Source: Bacillota bacterium (GTDB lineage: Bacteria; Bacillota; Clostridia; Christensenellales; SZUA-584). Taken from it: DNA of 64,000 nt. A program made the translations under genes and the position numbers. The notes below the pieces were generated by a model. It was not told the origin of the DNA. It ran no database searches and was given only the letters and a program-made list of their open reading frames with translations. Positions 34,780 through 43,052 of this stretch are shown in pieces. Position 1 is the first letter of the stretch. Each line of letters opens with the position of its first letter. The stretch covers positions 1 to 64,000 of the forward strand of contig JAEZHF010000012.1 of the NCBI GenBank assembly GCA_023416745.1, read 5' to 3'.

Positions 34780-34792
34780 GATCTGCCTCCCG

Positions 34793-35812
34793 TTACACGC
34801 AGCGGGAAACGTCGCCGTTCCAGCCGAATTCGAGTATGCCGCGTCCTCTTATGCCGTCCAGCTCAAAAGCACCCACACCCTCGTAAATGGTGTAGGCCCC
34901 ATCCGCGAACGGGAACGGGAACACCTCCTCGCAGCGGCATTCCACGCGCAGCGTGCGTCCGTCCACGAGCCTTACGTCAAACGTGAACGCATCCGGTACC
35001 TCATGTGGTTTCACCACCTTTTCCGTAATCCGTGCCTGTTCCACACCCGTCACTTGACCGTTGTCCTCGTAATAGCCGGTCATCAGCTTCAGCACGGGGT
35101 AGCTCACCATGTTGGCGTTCAGCTGCCGCCCGTCCTCCAGCAGCGCCATCAGCCAGAAGTGCTTGTTCATGTAGCCCCAGTCGCGCTTGCCGAAGGAATG
35201 GTCGCGCATTGCAGGCAGATCAATCGTGGTCTCTTTGCCGTTCAGCGATAGAGTGCCCGTCGCCCGGCCCGGCTGCTCGTAATGCACCTGATCGTTGCCC
35301 TGCAGCTCCGCAAAATACGCGCGGGTCCACTTTTCCTTCGCGATCGCGTCCGCCATCACGCGCGCGTCCACATCGTGGCCGAACTCAAATATGCGGCCTG
35401 ATGCGTCGAACGCCGCGTCCAGCTTCACCCGCACGGGCTCGCCCGTGTACAGCGCCTGCGCCTCACCGTCGTACGAGAACACCCACTTGCTGCCCGGCTC
35501 AATACACCGCACGGCGGCGGGAGCTTCCCCCGCGGGGTAAAGCTGCTTGCCGCTGATCACCGCGCGTCCGGCTGCATCGCGGTACGCGAACCACACCTCT
35601 ACGGACTTTGAGCCCCGCTGAGCATGACGAATCAGCAGGCTCGTGCCATCCGCGCTGTGACAGGAAAAATAGTAGCTGTTGTTCTGGTTATCGTCTGCGC
35701 CTTTTGGCATGGTATAAAGCTCGGCCTTTTCGGTATTGAATGGATTGAGACGCCTGCGCTTTTCGAGGTTACGCAAAATAAGCGCCTTCTTAAGCGGATA
35801 GAAGATATTCAT
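34793..35812 (-). CDS. Uncharacterised protein with RDHSFGKRDW motif (DUF7064/AttH-like beta protein)
   Basis: A 339-residue protein. The ATG at 35812 is preferred because GGAG lies nine bases before it; a TTG five codons earlier is possible but would include the Shine-Dalgarno region. There is no signal peptide; an N-terminal basic region (KKALILRNLEKRRR) is followed by a long run of alternating beta strands, as in two lipocalin-like barrels. The most striking motif is MRDHSFGKRDWGYM (about residues 205-220), close to those of DUF7064/AttH-like proteins. I do not know its function. It is co-transcribed with the phosphotransferase, so it may bind or modify the same hydrophobic substrate (inference). 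Confidence 0.75.
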   Translation of the reverse strand: MNIFYPLKKALILRNLEKRRRLNPFNTEKAELYTMPKGADDNQNNSYYFSCHSADGTSLLIRHAQRGSKSVEVWFAYRDAAGRAVISGKQLYPAGEAPAAVRCIEPGSKWVFSYDGEAQALYTGEPVRVKLDAAFDASGRIFEFGHDVDARVMADAIAKEKWTRAYFAELQGNDQVHYEQPGRATGTLSLNGKETTIDLPAMRDHSFGKRDWGYMNKHFWLMALLEDGRQLNANMVSYPVLKLMTGYYEDNGQVTGVEQARITEKVVKPHEVPDAFTFDVRLVDGRTLRVECRCEEVFPFPFADGAYTIYEGVGAFELDGIRGRGILEFGWNGDVSRCV

Positions 35813-35933
35813 GATGACAGGCTCCAAATATAAAAGTATAATTTCGGTTAGAGATATATGTTAAATCTCTGGCTTCCATTATATACTTGCGCTGTCATAA
35901 TAGCAACGCATGGCATGGGGAAAGGAGCGTAAA

Positions 35934-36422
35934 ATGATCGGTCAGGCCATTATGGAGATGATCCACATCAACGGCAGCGACACACGCCGCATCAATCATG
36001 CGCTAAAAGTGCTGGGCTTTGCCCGCTGCATTGCCGACAGCGAAGGACTCTCCGGCGATGCAAGGGAGGTGGTAGAGCTGACAGCGGTGCTGCACGACAT
36101 CGCCATCCGCCACTGCGAGGAGGCCTACGGCTCATGCGGGGGCAAGTTGCAGGAAAATGAAGGCCCCGCCATCGCCCGCCCCATCCTTGAGCGCTGCGGC
36201 GCAAGCCCCGCGGTCTCACAGCACGTGCAATACATCATTGCCCATCATCACACGTACACCGACGTGAACGGCATCGACTATCAGATCATCATTGAAGCGG
36301 ATTTTCTTGTCAACCGTGACGAGGGAGACTTCTCCCACGAAGCGTTTGTCAGCTTTTATAACCGGTATTTCAAAACAGCTGCCGGCAAGGAATTGGCGAA
36401 GCTGATGTTTGGCGTGGAATAA
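35934..36422 (+). CDS. HD domain phosphohydrolase-like protein
   Basis: A 162-residue protein, start at 35934 after AAAGGAG. It carries the metal ligands of an HD domain: His22 (RINHALKV), His54-Asp55 (AVLHDIAIRH) and His104-106 (IAHHHTYTD), with Asp131 region (EADFLVN) at the end. Related single-domain HD proteins hydrolyse nucleotides or cyclic nucleotides; the exact substrate is unknown. Single gene, divergent from the phosphotransferase operon and convergent to the DAK-domain gene. Confidence 0.88.
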   Translation: MIGQAIMEMIHINGSDTRRINHALKVLGFARCIADSEGLSGDAREVVELTAVLHDIAIRHCEEAYGSCGGKLQENEGPAIARPILERCGASPAVSQHVQYIIAHHHTYTDVNGIDYQIIIEADFLVNRDEGDFSHEAFVSFYNRYFKTAAGKELAKLMFGVE

Positions 36423-36502
36423 ACTCTCCCATATCAGAATACAGAAAAGCGGTACCGCACACAAAGTCAGTACCGCTGTACTATTTCCCCCACCTGCAGC
36501 GC

Positions 36503-36754
36503 TCAGCCCTGCAGCCCCTGCTCCTGCCGCTCCATGTTCTCCACCACCACGTCGTATATCTCCCCCAGCGTGGAACAATACTCCAGCACCTTCCATGGCG
36601 TATTGGTATGGTAATGTATCTTAATGAGCGTATCGCCGCCCACCGCAATCAAACTGTCGCCCTCTATGTGCGCAGCGATGTATTCGCCTATGTCATCCTC
36701 ATTTAAACTGCTGCCTTCAATGAGCAACTGCGTATCAAACATAAACTCCAGCAT
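36503..36754 (-). CDS. Stand-alone DAK1_2-like domain (FakA C-terminal fragment type)
   Basis: An 83-residue protein that matches the region of fatty acid kinase FakA known as the DAK1_2 domain: FDTQLLIEGSSLNEDDIGEYI, then GDSLIAVGGDTLIKIHYHTNTPWKVLEYCSTLGEI and a final VENMERQEQG. It is far shorter than FakA (about 550 residues) and lacks the nucleotide-binding domain, but begins and ends cleanly with GAGGAG before the ATG. Small genes of this kind are known in Clostridia, sometimes named kinase to dihydroxyacetone kinase. It follows def after three bases. Confidence 0.8.
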   Translation of the reverse strand: MLEFMFDTQLLIEGSSLNEDDIGEYIAAHIEGDSLIAVGGDTLIKIHYHTNTPWKVLEYCSTLGEIYDVVVENMERQEQGLQG

Positions 36755-36757
36755 CGC

Positions 36758-37282
36758 TTACTCCTCTTCCTCGTAATCAAACTCCGGATCGAGATCCTCG
36801 TCGTCCTCAAGCCCATCATACTCATCGTCATCGTCTAAAAACTCAGTCACCCTATCGACGAACAGTATACCGTCCAGATGGTCTATCTCGTGGCAGTAAA
36901 GCTTGGCTTCATCGTTTTCGGCTTCAATTGTTAACTCATCGCCGTTTTCGTTAAGCGCCTTCACCTTCACCTTCACAGGCCGCATCAGCTTGCCCCACCT
37001 GCCCGGCACGGAAAGACAGCCCTCCTCCACCTCATGCTCGCCTTCCGCCTCCACGATCTCCGGGTTCACCAGCTTCAGATACCCGTCCGGCCCGTGCACC
37101 ACGATCAGCCGGCGCAGTATGCCGATCTGCGGCGCAGCCAGCCCCGCCCCGTTGTCGTCCTGGTTTTGGGTATCGTCTATATCCTGCAGCAGCATGCGAA
37201 CCCTGTCATTGATCTCCGCCACCGGCTTGCACTTCTTGCGCAGCGCCTCATCGCCAATTTTACGTATTTCTCTCCATGCCAT
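36758..37282 (-). CDS. def: Peptide deformylase
   Basis: A 174-residue metalloenzyme that removes the formyl group from nascent proteins. Motif 1 GAGLAAPQIG (about residues 43-52), motif 2 EEGCLSVPG with the metal-binding Cys, and motif 3 HEIDHLDGILF (HExxH) are all intact. The last 30 residues are an Asp/Glu-rich tail (DDDDEYDGLEDDEDLD and EEEE at the end), unusual for the family. Good GGAG site before the ATG. It is co-transcribed with the DAK1_2 gene. Confidence 0.96.
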   Translation of the reverse strand: MAWREIRKIGDEALRKKCKPVAEINDRVRMLLQDIDDTQNQDDNGAGLAAPQIGILRRLIVVHGPDGYLKLVNPEIVEAEGEHEVEEGCLSVPGRWGKLMRPVKVKVKALNENGDELTIEAENDEAKLYCHEIDHLDGILFVDRVTEFLDDDDEYDGLEDDEDLDPEFDYEEEE

Positions 37283-37365
37283 AGATGCTTCTCCATCGTT
37301 TTGATAAGAATATCATCGCATACAGGTCATTCCCTGTCAACCACGCGCGCCGCTCCGCAAGGTAC

Positions 37366-37399
37366 AAAAACAGCCGAGATCTTTTCAAAACCCCGGCTG
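37366..37399 (-). terminator. Intrinsic terminator of the corrinoid protein gene
   Basis: On the minus strand CAGCCG (37399-37394) pairs with CGGCTG (37376-37371) and is followed by TTTTT (37370-37366). It stands about 35 bases past the corrinoid stop and before def. Confidence 0.82.
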
Positions 37400-37432
37400 C
37401 TCTTCATCTCCCAAAAATCATCTTCCCGGTTT

Positions 37433-38068
37433 TTAGGCGCTCAGCACCTGATAAGCCACGTCGGAGGCGGAAGCCGCATCCGGCGTATAATAATCCGCTC
37501 CAATGGTTTCCTTATAGTTCTCGGTCACAGGCGCGCCGCCCACCATGATGGAGATCTTGTCGCGTACGCCCATTTCCTTGGCTTTGTCTACCACGTCCTT
37601 CATCACGCCCATCGTCGTTGTCAGCAGCGCGGAGCAGGCCACCACCTTCGCGTCGTTGTCAATCGCCGCCTGAATGAATGCTTCGGGTGCCACGTCGGTT
37701 CCCAGATCAATCACTTCAATACCCTTGCCTTCCAGCATGATCTTGACGAGGTTCTTGCCGATGTCGTGCAGGTCGCCCTTCACCGTGCCCAGTACCGCCT
37801 TCCCCACCGCCTTCACGTCGCTGTTCGCCAGCGCGGGCTTTAAGATCTCCATGCCAGCATTCATCGCCCGAGCGGCAATCAGCACCTCAGGCACATACAC
37901 TTCGTTGTTCTTGAACTTTGCGCCAATGATGGACATGCCCGACAGCAGGCCTTCTTCCAGTATTCTTTTGGCGTCTTCTCCATCCGCCAGCGCCTGCGTC
38001 ACCAGTTCTTTCACCTTGGGCGCTCTTCCCTGCTGTAAAAAAGAACTCATTTCTTCGAATATGCTCAT
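37433..38068 (-). CDS. Corrinoid (B12-binding) methyltransferase-type protein
   Basis: A 211-residue cobalamin carrier of the MtbC/MtaC/MetH type. A helical cap domain (about 1-85) precedes the B12-binding Rossmann domain (about 90-211), which begins with the base-off/His-on motif DLHDIGKN (D99, H101, G104) and contains the later GxVVACSALLTTT and VGGAPVT segments. Such proteins accept a methyl group from a substrate-specific methyltransferase and pass it on. No methyltransferase gene is adjacent, so its partner is elsewhere. It overlaps by four bases with the upstream PocR-AraC regulator, which suggests joint control. Confidence 0.92.
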   Translation of the reverse strand: MSIFEEMSSFLQQGRAPKVKELVTQALADGEDAKRILEEGLLSGMSIIGAKFKNNEVYVPEVLIAARAMNAGMEILKPALANSDVKAVGKAVLGTVKGDLHDIGKNLVKIMLEGKGIEVIDLGTDVAPEAFIQAAIDNDAKVVACSALLTTTMGVMKDVVDKAKEMGVRDKISIMVGGAPVTENYKETIGADYYTPDAASASDVAYQVLSA

Positions 38069-39324
38069 TGCCCTGCCTCCGTTTTTTTATTGATGATCCC
38101 CCGCTTTTCGCGGTATTTGCCCGGCGTTGTGCCGGTCAATTTCTTAAATACTTTTGTGAAGTAGCTCTGATCGTCGAATCCGCAGCAATACGCCAGCGAC
38201 GAAAGCGGTATGTCACTCGACAGCAGCATAGACTTGGCATTGCGGATGCGCACCTCGTTGATGTATGATGACAGGCTAATGCCCTTTTCTTCCTTAAATA
38301 TGCGGCTCAAGTACGAAACGCTGAACGACACATGGTCGGAGATATCGTTCAAGGTAATGCGCTTCATGTAGTTTGCGCTCACGTATTCCATTACTTTTTG
38401 TATCGTGTCGGTATGCTTGGTTTCCGGTGCCGCGAAAACCATTCCTGTGAAGCTCGACAGTATACCGGAAAGCCAGATGCTTAAATCGTCCAGCGTCGTG
38501 AACCCGGCGATTTCGCTCAAGAAATTCCGCGAAAGTCCGAAAATACGCCCAGCTTCTGCTCCCCCGTCAATCGCAGCCCGCGATAGCAGCACCAGCAGTT
38601 CTGTCACCCGGGTTTTGATTGCTGAAAAATCTGCCCCGGCCGCAAAAAATATCGCACCCAATATCTCGTTCAGCGCCCGCTGCGCTCCGGCCTTATCACC
38701 CGAAGCAATATACCGTTGCAGCCGTTTTTCCGTTTCCAGCGGATATTCAGATGACCGTGCACCGACCTTCATATCCTGTATCGTGGAAAATATTTCATTA
38801 TACCGTGCGCTGGTCTCCTCCAGCAGCTGCAGATCCTCACTGTCTCGCTGTTCGGCATATGCTGTGATCATAAAGAGCATATCCGCCAGGGACGACACGC
38901 GTCGTGGTTCTATATGGGGCAGCGTTTTGGCTGCTGCGGCAATGTCGCGCGTGCTGCCTCCGAACAATCCCGGAAAGCCTTCCTCCAAAAAATCATGCAC
39001 ATCCACCATCAGGAACGGCCCGGCGATCAGCCCGTATTCAAGCATACCGTGGCGCAGGCCCGGTGCGGCAATAAACGCGGCTCCGGCAGGACACAAAAAC
39101 TCATATTTGCCGCCCCAGCGTTCCGACTGGTAGATGGCATAGTCCATCAGCGTCTCACAGGCTGCCCGTCCGTTTTCATCAATCTGCTTTTGGTAACAAG
39201 ATTTGCAGAACAGGCAGACATCCCCGGCTTTTCCGCTCAGCATATCCACAGCAAAGCAGTGTATGCCCACGGCATTTCCAAATGTATGCACAAGGTTTTG
39301 TGCCGTGTTCAGCCTGCTCATCAT
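38065..39324 (-). CDS. AraC family regulator with N-terminal PocR sensory domain
   Basis: A 419-residue regulator. The PocR domain (about residues 5-160) shows its cysteine-rich core CLFCKSCYQKQI and the hydrophobic CPAGAAFIAAPG; PocR domains sense small molecules such as 1,2-propanediol or methylamine-type compounds. The middle is helical. The AraC DNA-binding domain covers about 310-413 (LNDISDHVSFSVSYLSRIFKEEKGISLSSYI and the second helix-turn-helix with GFDDQSYFTKVFKK). It overlaps the corrinoid gene and is probably its activator, as in methyltransferase loci where PocR-AraC proteins respond to the methylated substrate. Confidence 0.9.
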   Translation of the reverse strand: MMSRLNTAQNLVHTFGNAVGIHCFAVDMLSGKAGDVCLFCKSCYQKQIDENGRAACETLMDYAIYQSERWGGKYEFLCPAGAAFIAAPGLRHGMLEYGLIAGPFLMVDVHDFLEEGFPGLFGGSTRDIAAAAKTLPHIEPRRVSSLADMLFMITAYAEQRDSEDLQLLEETSARYNEIFSTIQDMKVGARSSEYPLETEKRLQRYIASGDKAGAQRALNEILGAIFFAAGADFSAIKTRVTELLVLLSRAAIDGGAEAGRIFGLSRNFLSEIAGFTTLDDLSIWLSGILSSFTGMVFAAPETKHTDTIQKVMEYVSANYMKRITLNDISDHVSFSVSYLSRIFKEEKGISLSSYINEVRIRNAKSMLLSSDIPLSSLAYCCGFDDQSYFTKVFKKLTGTTPGKYREKRGIINKKTEAGQ

Positions 39325-39551
39325 TCACCGCCAAATCACTTTAACTTTGACTTTAATATATATTGTACCACCAAATCAGCATTCGTAAAAGCATTTGACC
39401 ACTGTATCACCAATATTATAATGAACGGCAATCAAACGGGTATTGTAATATTTTTTTATTTTTTGAACTATATTATATCTTCTTTGGTTCATTCCATCTT
39501 GGTCATATGCTTGACGCTCTGCCCCTGCGTTTGCTATACTGTGTTTGCTTT

Positions 39552-39641
39552 GGAGAGATGTCTGAGCCTGGTTTAAAGTGCCGGTCTTGAAAACCGGTGT
39601 TGCGCAAGCAACCGTGGGTTCGAATCCCACTCTCTCCGCCA
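39552..39641 (+). tRNA. tRNA-Ser(TGA)
   Basis: Acceptor stem GGAGAGA (39552-39558) pairs with TCTCTCC (39631-39637), followed by G and an encoded CCA. The anticodon stem CCGGT (39581-39585) and ACCGG (39593-39597) encloses loop CTTGAAA with anticodon TGA at 39588-39590. A long variable arm (GTTGC/GCAAC) and the T arm GTGGG-TTCGAAT-CCCAC complete a class II serine tRNA. Confidence 0.97.
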
Positions 39642-39644
39642 CTT

Positions 39645-39680
39645 TCACAAGGTACACTGTGCCTTGTGATTTTTCTTTTT
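39645..39680 (+). terminator. Intrinsic terminator of tRNA-Ser
   Basis: TCACAAGG (39645-39652) pairs with CCTTGTGA (39662-39669), followed by TTTTTCTTTTT. It lies just after the tRNA. Confidence 0.88.
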
Positions 39681-39718
39681 CGTGGGATTATCCGACTTGT
39701 TGGCTTATTGCCGGGTCT

Positions 39719-40144
39719 TTAGATACCTTGTCTTTCAGATTCAATGACCATAAGTATTTGCCCGATTTGTGACAGGCTGCTTTCTATAGTATCAAGATAC
39801 GCCAGGTTAAAATAGTCGTCCTCTGTCAGCAGCACCTTCTGGAGCGCGTTGGTTCCCTCCAGAAATTGATTGCGAAGGTCGCCTGCGCTTTTCACCGACA
39901 ACAAAATTTCAGTTTGAATTTGCTTTATAGAATCCCCAAGCTGCTGGATGCATAAAGCTGCAATGCCTCCCATGACGGCGCACATCAATACGATAACTAA
40001 AAAACCTGCCAGTATTTTCGGTGCAATTTTAACATTACTAATAAAGTGCAACCTCTTTATAAGAAAAATCGGGCGCTTTTTATTGGTTCTCTTTTCTTTA
40101 TTATAAATGAGTATTTCTTTTAGTTTTTTTATTAAAGGCTTCAT
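39719..40144 (-). pseudogene. Truncated methyl-accepting chemotaxis protein (N-terminal remnant)
   Basis: About 141 residues. A basic start is followed by KIAPKILAGFLVIVLMCAVMGGI, a TM helix typical of chemoreceptors, and a helical segment like the first half of the 4HB_MCP sensor (IKQIQTEILLSVKSAGDLRNQFLEGTN). It then stops after ESERQGI: the second TM helix, HAMP and signalling domains are absent. The fragment ends 38 bases from the tRNA terminator, so it looks like the remains of a receptor gene cut near the tRNA. It could alternatively be a short independent protein, but I prefer a pseudogene. Confidence 0.6.
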
Positions 40145-40304
40145 TTTATTCACCTCACATTTTGCTTATACTTCGAAAAGATTGCCGTACGTCCCGTTTT
40201 GTTCAACAGCAAAAAATGGCTGCCATAGAATCATGCCTCCTCTTGACCATTTTTGCCGAATACATATATTAATCAATAGATGGTTTTAGTTGCAGCCTTC
40301 AAGC

Positions 40305-41426
40305 CTATTCCAGCAGATTGTTCTCCGTTTCATTGGAGAAAAAATGGGCCAGCTCGACTGAAAAAGCGAAGTGAATTTGCGCGCACGAGCCGATGCCACG
40401 GCGGAGCTGTTCTGGCAGCTCCATGACCGGAACACGCAGCACCGCATCACGCCCGCCCACTTTCACATGCAGGTGGAACTCACTGCCCATCATTTCCGAT
40501 ACGTCCACATCCGCGCTGATGGCACCGGGGGTATTATGCAGCGCAATGTTCATGTGCTCGGGGCGGACCCCCATCGTGATATCTTGCGCGGCCACGCCTT
40601 TCGCAGCCAGCTTTCGGCTCATTTCCGACGTCAGCGTCAGACGCACACCATACAGCGACACCGAATAGCCGCCTGTCTCCTTTTCCAGCCGCGCGTCGAA
40701 GAAGTTCATCTGCGGCGTACCGATGAAGCCGGCCACAAAGAGATTTTGCGGATGGTTGAACACCTGCTGTGGTGTGCCAATCTGCTGAATGTAGCCATCC
40801 TTCATGATCACGATACGGTCGCCCAGCGTCATCGCTTCGGTCTGGTCGTGCGTCACGTAGATGAACGTCGTGTTGACGCTCTGGCGCAGCTTGATGATCT
40901 CCGCGCGCATCTGGTTGCGCAGCTTGGCGTCCAGGTTGGACAGCGGTTCATCCATCAGGAACACCTGCGGGTGGCGCACAATAGCCCGTCCGATAGCCAC
41001 ACGCTGACGCTGCCCACCCGAAAGCGCCTTGGGCTTACGCTGCAGCAAATCGGTGATACCAAGAATCTCCGCCGCTTCCTTCACCTTTGTGTCGATCTCC
41101 TGCTTTTTCACGCGCCGCAGCTTCAAAGCAAACGCCATATTCTCATACACTGTCATGTGTGGATACAGCGCGTAGTTCTGAAATACCATCGCAATATCCC
41201 TGTCCTTGGGCGCCACGTCGTTCACCAGCCTGTCGCCGATATACAGCTCGCCTTCGGATATCTCCTCCAGCCCCGCCACCATGCGCAGCGTGGTCGACTT
41301 GCCGCAGCCAGACGGCCCTACCAGCACAATGAACTCCTTGTCGGCAATGTCCAGATTGAACGACTGCACCGCCACTATATCTTTTTCATAGACCTTTTTT
41401 AAATTGTTCAGTGTAACTTTTGCCAT
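40305..41426 (-). CDS. ugpC: Multi-sugar ABC transporter ATPase (MsmX/UgpC type)
   Basis: A 373-residue ATPase that energises carbohydrate ABC importers. The NBD has Walker A GPSGCGKST, signature ALSGGQRQR and Walker B VFLMDEPLSNLD. The C-terminal MalK-like regulatory OB/TOBE region (about 235-373) includes GVRPEHMN. AGGAAGGTG precedes the ATG. It is the last gene of the arabinoside importer operon, three bases after DUF624. Confidence 0.93.
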   Translation of the reverse strand: MAKVTLNNLKKVYEKDIVAVQSFNLDIADKEFIVLVGPSGCGKSTTLRMVAGLEEISEGELYIGDRLVNDVAPKDRDIAMVFQNYALYPHMTVYENMAFALKLRRVKKQEIDTKVKEAAEILGITDLLQRKPKALSGGQRQRVAIGRAIVRHPQVFLMDEPLSNLDAKLRNQMRAEIIKLRQSVNTTFIYVTHDQTEAMTLGDRIVIMKDGYIQQIGTPQQVFNHPQNLFVAGFIGTPQMNFFDARLEKETGGYSVSLYGVRLTLTSEMSRKLAAKGVAAQDITMGVRPEHMNIALHNTPGAISADVDVSEMMGSEFHLHVKVGGRDAVLRVPVMELPEQLRRGIGSCAQIHFAFSVELAHFFSNETENNLLE

Positions 41427-41429
41427 AAT

Positions 41430-42140
41430 CTAAGCACCTTCCTTTTGGCTTTTTTCGTAGGGCCCTATGATTCGCCTTTGCAACGGCTCACCCACCGCTG
41501 CGCATATCATCAGCTGCGTCAGTGAAAACCAGATCAGCAGCAGCAGAATGGACGTAAACGGGAAGAACGCGACCGCCAAAAACACCATGCCCAACGCACC
41601 TCCCAATATGATCAAGTCCGTCTTCCATTCGGTCACCATCAATATAAACGCATTTTTTGCGATATGCCTGTTCTTGAGCGCCAGAGATGGCAGCAACACA
41701 AACACATAGCTTGAGAAAAGCAATGTCAGCCCCAATATAAATAACCCAATGGCTCCAGCAAATATACTCAGACTAATGTCTCCTGAAGATGTACTGACGC
41801 TCAAAGCATAATAACTCATAAAAAGCAGGACAGCGAACAGCAAGCCAAACGGCAGGCTCTTGAACAGGTTGGCCTTAAACTCTTTCCAGAACTCGTCCCA
41901 TATAAAGCAGTTGCCTTCCCGCACCAACTTTATCAGAACCCTGTTGACGCCGCAGACAGCCGCCGGTATTGTCACAACGGGAATGCTGAACATGAGAAAC
42001 ACAAGGTTTAATGTAACGAGCTTCCATAGGTGGTTCCACAGCAGGAAGCCAAAGCGCCGGATGCCCCGTTCAGGCGGCAGTTCCGTCACACCTTTTCCGG
42101 GCGCAAATCTTTTTCTCTTGATCAGCTCCGTTATATTCAT
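41430..42140 (-). CDS. YesL family membrane protein (DUF624)
   Basis: A 236-residue protein with about five TM helices. It starts with a cytoplasmic stretch, then RFGFLLWNHLWKLVTLNLVFLMFSIPVVTIPAA, the YesL consensus. YesL proteins are usually encoded in ABC importers for plant oligosaccharides in Bacillota, but their molecular role is unknown. It lies between the second permease and the MsmX-type ATPase. Confidence 0.9.
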   Translation of the reverse strand: MNITELIKRKRFAPGKGVTELPPERGIRRFGFLLWNHLWKLVTLNLVFLMFSIPVVTIPAAVCGVNRVLIKLVREGNCFIWDEFWKEFKANLFKSLPFGLLFAVLLFMSYYALSVSTSSGDISLSIFAGAIGLFILGLTLLFSSYVFVLLPSLALKNRHIAKNAFILMVTEWKTDLIILGGALGMVFLAVAFFPFTSILLLLIWFSLTQLMICAAVGEPLQRRIIGPYEKSQKEGA

Positions 42141-42149
42141 GCTCTCACC

Positions 42150-43052
42150 CTAATTCTTCATACCCGTCATCACGATGCCCTCTACAAAGTAACGCTGACC
42201 GATGAGATAAACGATCACGCCCGGTAAAAACGAAAGACAAGTAGCCGCAAACATCCCTGCGTAATCGTTTTTGAACGAGCCCATGAAAGTGGTCAGCCCT
42301 ACCGCCATCGTATACTTTTCCCGCGAAGAAATATAAATTGTTTGCTGCAGAAGATCGTTCCAGGTCGTAATAAAGATTAACAGCGCTACAACAATTATAG
42401 CTGGCCGGATAGAGGGAACAATGATGCTTGTCAGCGTACGCATATAGCCGGCTCCGTCGATGGTGGCTGACTCGTCCAGCTCTTTAGGAAGAGTCTTTAT
42501 AAACTGCCTAATAAGAAAAATATTAAATGCTCCTCCTCCGCAAAGGTACGGAAGTATCAGCGGCCAGTATGTATCTGTAAGCCCCAGGCTCGCCCAGGAT
42601 ATGTAGAGCGGAATTAGCGTTACCATAGTCGGAAGCAGCATCGAACCCACGCAAAGCGAAAATAGAAACGCTTTTGCTTGAAAGCGCAGCCGCGCAAAAG
42701 CATAGCCGCATAATATCGCCGTGACCGTTCCGAAAACGACACAGGGAACGACAATAGTCAGCGTATTTCCAAGATACCGCCAAAAGTCAAAAGTAGTCGG
42801 TTTTATATTGTAATTGGAAAACAACCACTCGGACGGAAAAAACTGCGGAGGCCATTTAAATATTTCAAGACTTTTCATCAGCGAGGAGCGAATCATCCAC
42901 CATAACGGCAGCATGACTACCGCAGCGATTAAGATAACGATAATTAACGAAATGATATCCGCAATCTGCTGACTTCTCTTTTTGCTTTTTATGGAGCTTT
43001 TGACGAGAACTTCTTTTGTTTTATTACTCTTTTGATTAGCGGTTTCGTTCAT
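42150..43052 (-). CDS. Carbohydrate ABC transporter permease (MalG/LacG family)
   Basis: A 300-residue membrane protein with six TM helices and the EAA loop (DESATIDGAGYMRTLTSIIVPSIRPAI) that contacts the ATPase. A Lys/Ser-rich cytoplasmic N-terminus of about 30 residues precedes TM1. GGAGGAG lies ten bases before the start. The start overlaps the MalF-type gene stop by four bases. Second permease of the arabinoside importer. Confidence 0.93.
   Translation of the reverse strand: MNETANQKSNKTKEVLVKSSIKSKKRSQQIADIISLIIVILIAAVVMLPLWWMIRSSLMKSLEIFKWPPQFFPSEWLFSNYNIKPTTFDFWRYLGNTLTIVVPCVVFGTVTAILCGYAFARLRFQAKAFLFSLCVGSMLLPTMVTLIPLYISWASLGLTDTYWPLILPYLCGGGAFNIFLIRQFIKTLPKELDESATIDGAGYMRTLTSIIVPSIRPAIIVVALLIFITTWNDLLQQTIYISSREKYTMAVGLTTFMGSFKNDYAGMFAATCLSFLPGVIVYLIGQRYFVEGIVMTGMKN

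Noticed and set aside
39376..39657. Frame running through tRNA-Ser
   Set aside because: It includes the tRNA gene, so it is not coding.
40371..41402. 343-codon plus-strand frame opposite the MsmX/UgpC ATPase
   Set aside because: Shadow of a well-conserved ATPase; His/Arg-rich composition typical of antisense frames.
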